This document shows positions 23,690-36,590 of a stretch of DNA of 64,000 nucleotides, one piece after another; the stretch's first letter is position 1, and every line of letters begins with the position of its first letter. The notes beneath the pieces were generated by a model. It worked only from the letters and a program-made list of their open reading frames with translations. It was not told the origin of the DNA and did not search any database. The DNA comes from Calendula officinalis (lineage: Eukaryota; Streptophyta; Magnoliopsida; Asterales; Asteraceae), in assembly GCA_963853835.1 (NCBI GenBank), contig OY970829.1:29909764-29973763 (forward strand). The letters are read 5' to 3'. The translations under genes and the position numbers were made by a program.

Positions 23690-23702
23690 TTCTTTTTTTT
23701 TA
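23690..23702. other. Fusion junction La1 exon 8 / channel intron 5
   Basis: Left of here the sequence equals La1 exon 8 (compare 37716-37720). Right of here it equals channel intron 5 from 4197 on, starting with nine T. A three-base CTT overlap is shared. The intron 5 MITE is absent here, whereas it is present at the other block junctions. Confidence 0.9.
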
Positions 23703-23760
23703 ATAACACAACTCGTCGATCATTCATTAACTCGTAAATCGGTTGCATGCATGATTTTAG

Positions 23761-23859
23761 GTCTCGGAGATGAGAGCTGAATATTTTCCACCCAAAGAAG
23801 ATGTGATCTTGCAAAATGAAGCTCCCACAGACTTCTACATTTTGGTGTCTGGTGCTGCG
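23761..23859 (+). CDS. AKT6-like: K+ channel exon 6, copy 2
   Basis: A 99-nt phase-0 exon (VSEMRAEYFPPKEDVILQNE...) with intact TTTTAG acceptor and GTAATA donor. It is not preceded by exons 1-5 and could be used only by splicing from block 1. Confidence 0.8.
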
Positions 23860-23900
23860 GTAATAATCAATCAGCTTTTTTATAGAACAACACGTAACGT

Positions 23901-26900
23901 CACTACAAGAAAAACCATCTATGGCGACCACAAGAAAATGGCCTATAGCGACGAAATGTCGTCGCCATAGGCTATCCCGACGACAAGTGATCGGGAACAT
24001 TTCGTCACCACAGCTTCGTCGATATAGGGTAAACTTTTCGTCGGCATTGATGTCGTCGCCATAGCTTCCTCTGTCCCGACGACAAATAGTCCCTAGAAAA
24101 ATCGTCGGTGGTTATTTTCCCATTCAAAAGAAAATGTTTTATTAAACTCTATCCCGACGACAAATAGTCGGGATAGAGTTGCCGGAATTCTTTTCCGGCA
24201 CTATTTGTCCCGACGACAAGTAGTCGGTAAAAATCGATTTAAATATTTTCCGGCAATACTTGTACCGACCAAATGTCGTCGCTATAGAGAAAGGTCAAAG
24301 TCAAAATTCAGCTCTATCCTGACCAAATGTCGTCGCGATAGAAAACGTCAAAGTCAAAATTCGGGACCTATAGCGACGACATGTCGTCGCTATAGGTGGA
24401 AAACAGCCTGCCCAATTTCTGCAGTTTCTGTTTTATTCCAGGTTTTACCCGAAATCGCAGAATTCCCAGTTTCTGTTATCAAACGCAGAATCAAAAAAAT
24501 CAAAACCATATAAACATTCAAATATCAAATAAAGTACAAATCGTTGATTACAATCCAAATGTTTAAAAACTAAAATGGTTCTTGCAAACTAATCCGACGA
24601 TTCATATTCACCTTCGTCCCGACTACTCTCTTCGTTCCCACCGTCCTCATCTTCATCATCATCACTCTCTTCGTTCCCACCGTCGTCATCTTCATCGCCT
24701 TCAAGATTATGGGGAGCACTTGGATTAACTTGAGCATGTTCCAGTTGTCCATTTAACACATCATCAAAATTTGGAAGATCTGGTGGTACATAATCTGAAA
24801 ATCGGCTCGCCAAATATGCATTTTGATTTTGAAGGGTGTTATACACATAATCCGCCATTCGGTCAACTTTGGCCTCCGCTTGGTTAATTCTAATTTGAGC
24901 TTAAGCGAGGTCTTGAGATGACGATGATGAACTTGCTTTGCCTTTGCCTTTGTCTTTGCCTTTATTAACAAAGGATTGATCGACCGGGGGTCTTCTTCCA
25001 ATTCCGCGTGCGTGCCCGCGTGTTTAACCGAGGGCACGTCTTATGCACTCTTGCTCATCAACATCTTGACCCGGCCCAAGCTCTTGTCTCATTATACCAA
25101 GTTCATCTTGTATCAAACCCTAAAAAAATATAACAAACAAATAAGTTAATAATTTTTCAACAATAATAGAAATAATTTCTAACATATTAATTTTTTTGTA
25201 CTTACCCAATCGTGTTCGGCGCGAGGGTTTTCAAACCCTTTTCCCTCTGTGGAATGCATTTGCCGCCACCCCTCAATATCTTTTCGTTTTTTATCCCCTT
25301 CTTGAGTCTATAATAAGCCAAAATGCAATCAATTTTATAGAATTGTTAATAATGTGTTTATATAATCCAATTAAGTTTTATTACCTCTTTGTACCGCCTT
25401 CGGGCATATGATTGAATTCCATGAGAAGAATGATATGGAAGTTTTGCCCTGTTAGAAAACTAGCAATATAAAAATATATATAATACTAAATAAATTCATG
25501 TAAAACTTACCAATCTGACAACTCTTGGCTATCCGATGTGGATCCTCGTGTGGGGGTCTATCCCCGCCATCACCTCCGTGTCCCAGCGCCACGTGTGTAG
25601 ACATATGTTAGAATAATATAACAAGTTAGAAATTACATAAACATATACACAATAATTAAATAACAATTAAACAACAATTAAAACCACAAACATATGTCAA
25701 ATCGGTAATTATAAACCTAAACATATATCAAATCAATTACTAAGGTATTTATAAACCTAAACATATATCAAATCGGTTATACCACTGGTCAACCACCACC
25801 CACCACCGGACAACCACCTTCCACAACCAGGCCGCAACCACCAACAGCCACCACCAACCACCTCCAAAACCACCACAAACCACCAAAAGCCACCACAAAC
25901 CACCAAAAGCCACCACCAACAGCCACCACCAACAGCCACCACCAACCAGCAGCATCCACCACCAACCGCCAACAGCCACCAACAACCGCCACCAACCACC
26001 AACTGCCACCAACTACGAACACCCACACCGACCAGCCCCAACCCACACCAACTACCCCCGACCCAAACCCATTACCCACCACCGCCAACGGCGGCATCCC
26101 AGCCAGAAAACAGCTCCGACAACCATAAACTCCAAAAAAGTGAGAAAATCATACCTTTTTGCAAAAAAAATCGTTAGCCGGGAGGGAAGGGAAGTCGCCG
26201 GAGTTATAAAACCACAATGGAGGATGAAATCCACTTGAATCCGTCGGAAATCGGAAGAAATCGTCGGAAATCGCCGCTGGTTCGATAGAGAATCGTTTTT
26301 GGGGTAAAAAGTTAAGTCTGCCAAAAGTCTGCAATATCAGATCTGTTTTTGACCTATGCCGACGACAAATAGTCGGTATAGGTCAAAATGTCGTCGCTAC
26401 AGGTAACCAAAACGACGCCGTTCAGCTTTTTCTGGCAAATAATTAATTAAAATATAATTAATATTAATTATTTATAAAAAAAATTATTTAATACCTGTCC
26501 CGACCACATGTAGTCGGGAAAAGCTCCAAAAAATTTTCAATCCCCGCGTAACACTTTTCGTCAACCCGCCAAAAATTTCGTCTCCCGCTTTGACCAATCA
26601 AAAATTCCGTCACCCGTCTATAGCGACTACTTGTCGTCGCTATAGATCCTTTTTAGGGTTTTCGGTTACGTTTTACGCTTACGGTCTACTGTTTATGTAC
26701 ATATCATTTGTGTATATTGTATGAATGTGGGCATCATTCTATTACATGTATGTATACTGGAATACATACCTAATGTTCATTAATACAGGTATACACGTAC
26801 GAGATATTTAAATGGAATCCTAAATACATTGATACGAGTACATGCAGTGATACATCCATTGATAGTATACATTGGCACATACACGGATACAAACATACAG

Positions 26901-27757
26901 TGATACATACGTAAAGCGATACATACACAATGATATGAATACATGTAGTGATACATCTATTGAAACGCGTATACGTACACACGAGATATATATGCATGTA
27001 GTATACATGAGATATACATGGATTCATACATACATTGATACGAGTACATGCAGTGATACTTCCGTTGACAGTACACAGTGATATATACATTCATGGAGTT
27101 ATATATACATGTTAAACGCTAAACCCTAAATACACACATCAACCCTAGACCCTAACCCCTAATCTCTAAAACAGCTTATAGCGACGAAATGTCGTCGCTA
27201 TAGGTAAAAATATATATATAAAAAATTAATTTTTTATTTTTGGCGACAACATGTCGTCGCCATAGATTCCAACCAAACGACATCGTTTTTTCCTCCGGCG
27301 ACATTTGTAAAAGAAATTAAAAAATTATTTAAATTTAACCTATACCGACCACATGTCGTCGGCATAGGATGTCGTCATTTCTATCTCCGACACCTATATT
27401 TAAAGAAAATAAAAAATAAATAATATTTTGTCTGTCCCGACCACTTGTTGTCGCCATAGGTGTCCGCAAAACGACAAAAACGTTATTTTGGCCAAACTTA
27501 ATAAAAGAAAATGAAAATTAATTTATTTTATATGTGTCCCGACCACATGTCGTCGGTATAGGTATTGGTCAAAGTCGAGATTTTGTTACCGCCTCTCGCC
27601 GACGATGTGTGGTCGCCATAACTAAAGTCAATGGGTAGCCCGGTCAAAGTTTTTTTTAACTTGTCCCGACCACTTGTCGTCGCTATAGCTCGAGCTATGG
27701 CGACGACAAATGTCGTCGCTATAGGTTTCGTCGCCATAGGTAGTTTTTCTTGTAGTG
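23901..27757. mobile_element. CACTA element, full-length copy 2
   Basis: Same CACTA...TAGTG termini and CGT duplications as the element at 4406-8262; no indel seen. It shares the G variant at 27490. Confidence 0.92.
24589..25610 (-). pseudogene. Degenerate Ptta/En/Spm-type transposase, copy 2
   Basis: Copy of the decayed gene at 5094-6115 with the same three in-frame stops (25558-25560, 25024-25026, 24901-24903). Exons by offset: 25511 to about 25610, 25385-25448, 25206-25307 and 24589-25119. Confidence 0.7.
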
Positions 27758-30700
27758 CGTAGATAGCTAATTAAGGGCATGTTTGGGAAAGTCAACAGCC
27801 ACCAACAACCGCCACCAACCACCAACTGCCACCAACTACGAACACCCACACCGACCAGCCCCAACCCACACCAACTACCCCCGACCCAAACCCATTACCC
27901 ACCACCGCCAACGGCGGCATCCCAGCCAGAAAACAGCTCCGACAACCATAAACTCCAAAAAAGTGAGAAAATCATACCTTTTTGCAAAAAAAATCGTTAG
28001 CCGGGAGGGAAGGGAAGTCGCCGGAGTTATAAAACCACAATGGAGGATGAAATCCACTTGAATCCGTCGGAAATCGGAAGAAATCGTCGGAAATCGCCGC
28101 TGGTTCGATAGAGAATCGTTTTTGGGGTAAAAAGTTAAGTCTGCCAAAAGTCTGCAATATCAGATCTGTTTTTGACCTATGCCGACGACAAATAGTCGGT
28201 ATAGGTCAAAATGTCGTCGCTACAGGTAACCAAAACGACGCCGTTCAGCTTTTTCTGGCAAATAATTAATTAAAATATAATTAATATTAATTATTTATAA
28301 AAAAAATTATTTAATACCTGTCCCGACCACATGTAGTCGGGAAAAGCTCCAAAAAATTTTCAATCCCCGCGTAACACTTTTCGTCAACCCGCCAAAAATT
28401 TCGTCTCCCGCTTTGACCAATCAAAAATTCCGTCACCCGTCTATAGCGACTACTTGTCGTCGCTATAGATCCTTTTTAGGGTTTTCGGTTACGTTTTACG
28501 CTTACGGTCTACTGTTTATGTACATATCATTTGTGTATATTGTATGAATGTGGGCATCATTCTATTACATGTATGTATACTGGAATACATACCTAATGTT
28601 CATTAATACAGGTATACACGTACGAGATATTTAAATGGAATCCTAAATACATTGATACGAGTACATGCAGTGATACATCCATTGATAGTATACATTGGCA
28701 CATACACGGATACAAACATACAGTGATACATACGTAAAGCGATACATACACAATGATATGAATACATGTAGTGATACATCTATTGAAACGCGTATACGTA
28801 CACACGAGATATATATGCATGTAGTATACATGAGATATACATGGATTCATACATACATTGATACGAGTACATGCAGTGATACTTCCGTTGACAGTACACA
28901 GTGATATATACATTCATGGAGTTATATATACATGTTAAACGCTAAACCCTAAATACACACATCAACCCTAGACCCTAACCCCTAATCTCTAAAACAGCTT
29001 ATAGCGACGAAATGTCGTCGCTATAGGTAAAAATATATATATAAAAAATTAATTTTTTATTTTTGGCGACAACATGTCGTCGCCATAGATTCCAACCAAA
29101 CGACATCGTTTTTTCCTCCGGCGACATTTGTAAAAGAAATTAAAAAATTATTTAAATTTAACCTATACCGACCACATGTCGTCGGCATAGGATGTCGTCA
29201 TTTCTATCTCCGACACCTATATTTAAAGAAAATAAAAAATAAATAATATTTTGTCTGTCCCGACCACTTGTTGTCGCCATAGGTGTCCGCAAAACGACAA
29301 AAACGTTATTTTGGCCAAACTTAATAAAAGAAAATGAAAATTAATTTATTTTATATGTGTCCCGACCACATGTCGTCGGTATAGGTATTGGTCAAAGTCG
29401 AGATTTTGTTACCGCCTCTCGCCGACGATGTGTGGTCGCCATAACTAAAGTCAATGGGTAGCCCGGTCAAAGTTTTTTTTAACTTGTCCCGACCACTTGT
29501 CGTCGCTATAGCTCGAGCTATGGCGACGACAAATGTCGTCGCTATAGGTTTCGTCGCCATAGGTAGTTTTTCTTGTAGTGCGTAGATAGCTAATTAAGGG
29601 CATGTTTGGGAAAGTCAACAGCCACCAACAACCGCCACCAACCACCAACTGCCACCAACTACGAACACCCACACCGACCAGCCCCAACCCACACCAACTA
29701 CCCCCGACCCAAACCCATTACCCACCACCGCCAACGGCGGCATCCCAGCCAGAAAACAGCTCCGACAACCATAAACTCCAAAAAAGTGAGAAAATCATAC
29801 CTTTTTGCAAAAAAAATCGTTAGCCGGGAGGGAAGGGAAGTCGCCGGAGTTATAAAACCACAATGGAGGATGAAATCCACTTGAATCCGTCGGAAATCGG
29901 AAGAAATCGTCGGAAATCGCCGCTGGTTCGATAGAGAATCGTTTTTGGGGTAAAAAGTTAAGTCTGCCAAAAGTCTGCAATATCAGATCTGTTTTTGACC
30001 TATGCCGACGACAAATAGTCGGTATAGGTCAAAATGTCGTCGCTACAGGTAACCAAAACGACGCCGTTCAGCTTTTTCTGGCAAATAATTAATTAAAATA
30101 TAATTAATATTAATTATTTATAAAAAAAATTATTTAATACCTGTCCCGACCACATGTAGTCGGGAAAAGCTCCAAAAAATTTTCAATCCCCGCGTAACAC
30201 TTTTCGTCAACCCGCCAAAAATTTCGTCTCCCGCTTTGACCAATCAAAAATTCCGTCACCCGTCTATAGCGACTACTTGTCGTCGCTATAGATCCTTTTT
30301 AGGGTTTTCGGTTACGTTTTACGCTTACGGTCTACTGTTTATGTACATATCATTTGTGTATATTGTATGAATGTGGGCATCATTCTATTACATGTATGTA
30401 TACTGGAATACATACCTAATGTTCATTAATACAGGTATACACGTACGAGATATTTAAATGGAATCCTAAATACATTGATACGAGTACATGCAGTGATACA
30501 TCCATTGATAGTATACATTGGCACATACACGGATACAAACATACAGTGATACATACGTAAAGCGATACATACACAATGATATGAATACATGTAGTGATAC
30601 ATCTATTGAAACGCGTATACGTACACACGAGATATATATGCATGTAGTATACATGAGATATACATGGATTCATACATACATTGATACGAGTACATGCAGT

Positions 30701-33700
30701 GATACTTCCGTTGACAGTACACAGTGATATATACATTCATGGAGTTATATATACATGTTAAACGCTAAACCCTAAATACACACATCAACCCTAGACCCTA
30801 ACCCCTAATCTCTAAAACAGCTTATAGCGACGAAATGTCGTCGCTATAGGTAAAAATATATATATAAAAAATTAATTTTTTATTTTTGGCGACAACATGT
30901 CGTCGCCATAGATTCCAACCAAACGACATCGTTTTTTCCTCCGGCGACATTTGTAAAAGAAATTAAAAAATTATTTAAATTTAACCTATACCGACCACAT
31001 GTCGTCGGCATAGGATGTCGTCATTTCTATCTCCGACACCTATATTTAAAGAAAATAAAAAATAAATAATATTTTGTCTGTCCCGACCACTTGTTGTCGC
31101 CATAGGTGTCCGCAAAACGACAAAAACGTTATTTTCGCCAAACTTAATAAAAGAAAATGAAAATTAATTTATTTTATATGTGTCCCGACCACATGTCGTC
31201 GGTATAGGTATTGGTCAAAGTCGAGATTTTGTTACCGCCTCTCGCCGACGATGTGTGGTCGCCATAACTAAAGTCAATGGGTAGCCCGGTCAAAGTTTTT
31301 TTTAACTTGTCCCGACCACTTGTCGTCGCTATAGCTCGAGCTATGGCGACGACAAATGTCGTCGCTATAGGTTTCGTCGCCATAGGTAGTTTTTCTTGTA
31401 GTGCGTAGATAGCTAATTAAGGGCATGTTTGGGAAAGTCAACAGCCACCAACAACCGCCACCAACCACCAACTGCCACCAACTACGAACACCCACACCGA
31501 CCAGCCCCAACCCACACCAACTACCCCCGACCCAAACCCATTACCCACCACCGCCAACGGCGGCATCCCAGCCAGAAAACAGCTCCGACAACCATAAACT
31601 CCAAAAAAGTGAGAAAATCATACCTTTTTGCAAAAAAAATCGTTAGCCGGGAGGGAAGGGAAGTCGCCGGAGTTATAAAACCACAATGGAGGATGAAATC
31701 CACTTGAATCCGTCGGAAATCGGAAGAAATCGTCGGAAATCGCCGCTGGTTCGATAGAGAATCGTTTTTGGGGTAAAAAGTTAAGTCTGCCAAAAGTCTG
31801 CAATATCAGATCTGTTTTTGACCTATGCCGACGACAAATAGTCGGTATAGGTCAAAATGTCGTCGCTACAGGTAACCAAAACGACGCCGTTCAGCTTTTT
31901 CTGGCAAATAATTAATTAAAATATAATTAATATTAATTATTTATAAAAAAAATTATTTAATACCTGTCCCGACCACATGTAGTCGGGAAAAGCTCCAAAA
32001 AATTTTCAATCCCCGCGTAACACTTTTCGTCAACCCGCCAAAAATTTCGTCTCCCGCTTTGACCAATCAAAAATTCCGTCACCCGTCTATAGCGACTACT
32101 TGTCGTCGCTATAGATCCTTTTTAGGGTTTTCGGTTACGTTTTACGCTTACGGTCTACTGTTTATGTACATATCATTTGTGTATATTGTATGAATGTGGG
32201 CATCATTCTATTACATGTATGTATACTGGAATACATACCTAATGTTCATTAATACAGGTATACACGTACGAGATATTTAAATGGAATCCTAAATACATTG
32301 ATACGAGTACATGCAGTGATACATCCATTGATAGTATACATTGGCACATACACGGATACAAACATACAGTGATACATACGTAAAGCGATACATACACAAT
32401 GATATGAATACATGTAGTGATACATCTATTGAAACGCGTATACGTACACACGAGATATATATGCATGTAGTATACATGAGATATACATGGATTCATACAT
32501 ACATTGATACGAGTACATGCAGTGATACTTCCGTTGACAGTACACAGTGATATATACATTCATGGAGTTATATATACATGTTAAACGCTAAACCCTAAAT
32601 ACACACATCAACCCTAGACCCTAACCCCTAATCTCTAAAACAGCTTATAGCGACGAAATGTCGTCGCTATAGGTAAAAATATATATATAAAAAATTAATT
32701 TTTTATTTTTGGCGACAACATGTCGTCGCCATAGATTCCAACCAAACGACATCGTTTTTTCCTCCGGCGACATTTGTAAAAGAAATTAAAAAATTATTTA
32801 AATTTAACCTATACCGACCACATGTCGTCGGCATAGGATGTCGTCATTTCTATCTCCGACACCTATATTTAAAGAAAATAAAAAATAAATAATATTTTGT
32901 CTGTCCCGACCACTTGTTGTCGCCATAGGTGTCCGCAAAACGACAAAAACGTTATTTTCGCCAAACTTAATAAAAGAAAATGAAAATTAATTTATTTTAT
33001 ATGTGTCCCGACCACATGTCGTCGGTATAGGTATTGGTCAAAGTCGAGATTTTGTTACCGCCTCTCGCCGACGATGTGTGGTCGCCATAACTAAAGTCAA
33101 TGGGTAGCCCGGTCAAAGTTTTTTTTAACTTGTCCCGACCACTTGTCGTCGCTATAGCTCGAGCTATGGCGACGACAAATGTCGTCGCTATAGGTTTCGT
33201 CGCCATAGGTAGTTTTTCTTGTAGTGCGTAGATAGCTAATTAAGGGCATGTTTGGGAAAGTCAACAGCCACCAACAACCGCCACCAACCACCAACTGCCA
33301 CCAACTACGAACACCCACACCGACCAGCCCCAACCCACACCAACTACCCCCGACCCAAACCCATTACCCACCACCGCCAACGGCGGCATCCCAGCCAGAA
33401 AACAGCTCCGACAACCATAAACTCCAAAAAAGTGAGAAAATCATACCTTTTTGCAAAAAAAATCGTTAGCCGGGAGGGAAGGGAAGTCGCCGGAGTTATA
33501 AAACCACAATGGAGGATGAAATCCACTTGAATCCGTCGGAAATCGGAAGAAATCGTCGGAAATCGCCGCTGGTTCGATAGAGAATCGTTTTTGGGGTAAA
33601 AAGTTAAGTCTGCCAAAAGTCTGCAATATCAGATCTGTTTTTGACCTATGCCGACGACAAATAGTCGGTATAGGTCAAAATGTCGTCGCTACAGGTAACC

Positions 33701-35084
33701 AAAACGACGCCGTTCAGCTTTTTCTGGCAAATAATTAATTAAAATATAATTAATATTAATTATTTATAAAAAAAATTATTTAATACCTGTCCCGACCACA
33801 TGTAGTCGGGAAAAGCTCCAAAAAATTTTCAATCCCCGCGTAACACTTTTCGTCAACCCGCCAAAAATTTCGTCTCCCGCTTTGACCAATCAAAAATTCC
33901 GTCACCCGTCTATAGCGACTACTTGTCGTCGCTATAGATCCTTTTTAGGGTTTTCGGTTACGTTTTACGCTTACGGTCTACTGTTTATGTACATATCATT
34001 TGTGTATATTGTATGAATGTGGGCATCATTCTATTACATGTATGTATACTGGAATACATACCTAATGTTCATTAATACAGGTATACACGTACGAGATATT
34101 TAAATGGAATCCTAAATACATTGATACGAGTACATGCAGTGATACATCCATTGATAGTATACATTGGCACATACACGGATACAAACATACAGTGATACAT
34201 ACGTAAAGCGATACATACACAATGATATGAATACATGTAGTGATACATCTATTGAAACGCGTATACGTACACACGAGATATATATGCATGTAGTATACAT
34301 GAGATATACATGGATTCATACATACATTGATACGAGTACATGCAGTGATACTTCCGTTGACAGTACACAGTGATATATACATTCATGGAGTTATATATAC
34401 ATGTTAAACGCTAAACCCTAAATACACACATCAACCCTAGACCCTAACCCCTAATCTCTAAAACAGCTTATAGCGACGAAATGTCGTCGCTATAGGTAAA
34501 AATATATATATAAAAAATTAATTTTTTATTTTTGGCGACAACATGTCGTCGCCATAGATTCCAACCAAACGACATCGTTTTTTCCTCCGGCGACATTTGT
34601 AAAAGAAATTAAAAAATTATTTAAATTTAACCTATACCGACCACATGTCGTCGGCATAGGATGTCGTCATTTCTATCTCCGACACCTATATTTAAAGAAA
34701 ATAAAAAATAAATAATATTTTGTCTGTCCCGACCACTTGTTGTCGCCATAGGTGTCCGCAAAACGACAAAAACGTTATTTTCGCCAAACTTAATAAAAGA
34801 AAATGAAAATTAATTTATTTTATATGTGTCCCGACCACATGTCGTCGGTATAGGTATTGGTCAAAGTCGAGATTTTGTTACCGCCTCTCGCCGACGATGT
34901 GTGGTCGCCATAACTAAAGTCAATGGGTAGCCCGGTCAAAGTTTTTTTTAACTTGTCCCGACCACTTGTCGTCGCTATAGCTCGAGCTATGGCGACGACA
35001 AATGTCGTCGCTATAGGTTTCGTCGCCATAGGTAGTTTTTCTTGTAGTGCGTAGATAGCTAATTAAGGGCATGTTTGGGAAAGT
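25970..35084 (+). repeat. Tandem array of 5 x 1823-bp units (block 2)
   Basis: Units start at 25970, 27793, 29616, 31439 and 33262, again with an exact 1823-bp period. Units 1 and 2 carry G and units 3-5 carry C at unit position 1521. Confidence 0.95.
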
Positions 35085-35203
35085 TTATTTAGGGGGGCTT
35101 TTTAACTTATTAGCTTAATAAGCCTAAATAAGCTTGAAAATTCAAGTTTATTTAGGCTTATTAAGCTAAAAAACCCGCTAAATAAGTTTTCCCAAACATG
35201 CCC
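35067..35203. mobile_element. Tourist-like MITE (block 2)
   Basis: Same 137-bp hairpin with TAA flanks as at 21041-21177. Confidence 0.85.
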
Positions 35204-35235
35204 TAACTCCATACAATTCTTGTATATATGTTCTA

Positions 35236-35893
35236 GAATAAATTACACGGATAATCCTTGTGGTTTGCTAAAAGTTTTGGATTTGGTCTCTAAGTCTCAG
35301 AAATTACACGAATGATCCATGTGATTTGAAACTTGCCACGCTTTTGGTCCCTAATACTAACAGACGTTAAGATTGGCGGTTAAACATTTCGTAATGACTA
35401 AAATACCTTTTTTAAAAACTCCACCTATAAAAACCCCTCCCCTTCATTTTCATTTCTTTTTACATCAATATATGGAGAATTAATAAAGTTAAAATTGCTC
35501 AACCATCATAGCATATAAACCAGAAAAAACAATTATCAGATCTGTCTCAGGAATCAGTACCTATGGGTTTTCCCGACAATGATGGTGGTGGTGATTGGCC
35601 TTCGAATCTCATGTGTGGGGTGATAGAGAGTGAGATGGAGAGGGGGCATATGAGAGAGGGAGAAAGAGAAATAATTAAATAAATCAAAATTAATTATAAG
35701 ATGTGAAAATTAAATCTAAAGGCATTTTTGTCATTTAAAAAAATTTAACAGCCATTTTTAACGGACGTCCATTGTTAGGGACCAAAAGTTGTGACCGACC
35801 CTCATATTTAAGGATTATCCGTATAATTTCTAGGATTTAAGGATCAAATTTAAAACTTTTAGCAAATCACACAACTATGCGTGTAATTTACTC
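35236..35893. mobile_element. Mutator-type MITE, 658 bp (block 2)
   Basis: Copy of 21210-21867, including its TATGTTCTA 9-bp flanks. Confidence 0.85.
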
Positions 35894-35953
35894 TATGTTC
35901 TATATGCAAACATTTCTATTAATAGCTTTTAAATTGGAATTTTGTTTTAACAG

Positions 35954-36283
35954 GAGTTGATTTCTCGCAGAAGTGGGGTTGAACAGGTACATTATAGATA
36001 CAAATGACATGCAATTATTTTGCCATATCTCAAATTAAGAGTTGGTTTTCATCTTTCTATACAAAGTTGATCAAGGAATTTATGTGTATGTTTGTAGGTT
36101 GTTAGAGAGTTAAAAACTGGAGATGTGTGTGGTGAGATAGGTGTACTTTGTTACAGACCACAAGTATTTACTGTTCGTACAAGACGGTTGAGCCAGCTGT
36201 TAAGATTAAACCGCACTCAATTTCGCAACATTATCCAATCAAATGTAGCAGATGGTACAATAATCATCAACAATCTCCTTCAG
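35954..36283 (+). CDS. AKT6-like: K+ channel exons 7 and 8, copy 2
   Basis: Exon 7 35954-35986 and exon 8 36098-36283, with splice sites and coding frame as in copy 1. Together with exon 6 at 23761 they form a second 106-codon in-frame cassette. Confidence 0.82.
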
Positions 36284-36590
36284 GTACCATACACTTAACC
36301 TTTTTTTAATTATTTTTATTACTCCGTCCGTCCCAAAATTATTGTCAACAGACAAAAATCACACGTACAGTTTAAGAAAAGTGCATTTATTACATTGTGC
36401 AACCAATAAAATGTTACCTTTATCACCTAACTGTGTTTTAATTGGTTGGATTTTCAAGTGGACAGTGATTTTAGGACATTTAAAAAAGGAAACGTGGACA
36501 ATATAATTGGGGTGATTTTTTAATATAGACTAAATGAAATCAAGTAGTGAAAAAGTAACAAGAAACCACAAAAAGACAAAACTCTCAAAT

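Larger units (their letters stand above)
4198..23692. repeat. Segmental duplication block 1 (channel exons 6-8 plus truncated La1)
   Basis: First copy of the interleaved unit. In order it holds channel exon 6, a CACTA element with an eight-copy 1823-bp array, a Tourist MITE, a 658-bp MITE, channel exons 7-8, and antisense La1 exons 10, 9 and part of 8. It ends in La1 exon 8, where sequence switches to channel intron 5 (next block). It is the only block attached to channel exons 1-5. Confidence 0.85.
22565..23692 (-). pseudogene. LA1: La1 gene fragment: exons 10, 9 and part of 8
   Basis: Exon 10 (22565-22673, stop at 22565-22567), exon 9 (22805-22883) and the 3' 124 nt of exon 8 (23569-23692) match the complete copies. 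The sequence then breaks after La1 ...ATTCTT and continues as channel intron 5. Exons 1-7, start codon and promoter are missing, so this copy cannot make La1. The break shares CTT between both partners. Confidence 0.92.

Noticed and set aside
23608..24000. 130-codon minus-strand frame across the La1/channel fusion
   Set aside because: It runs antisense through channel exon 6 and CACTA TIR DNA and in a different frame from La1; a chance open frame, not a chimeric gene.
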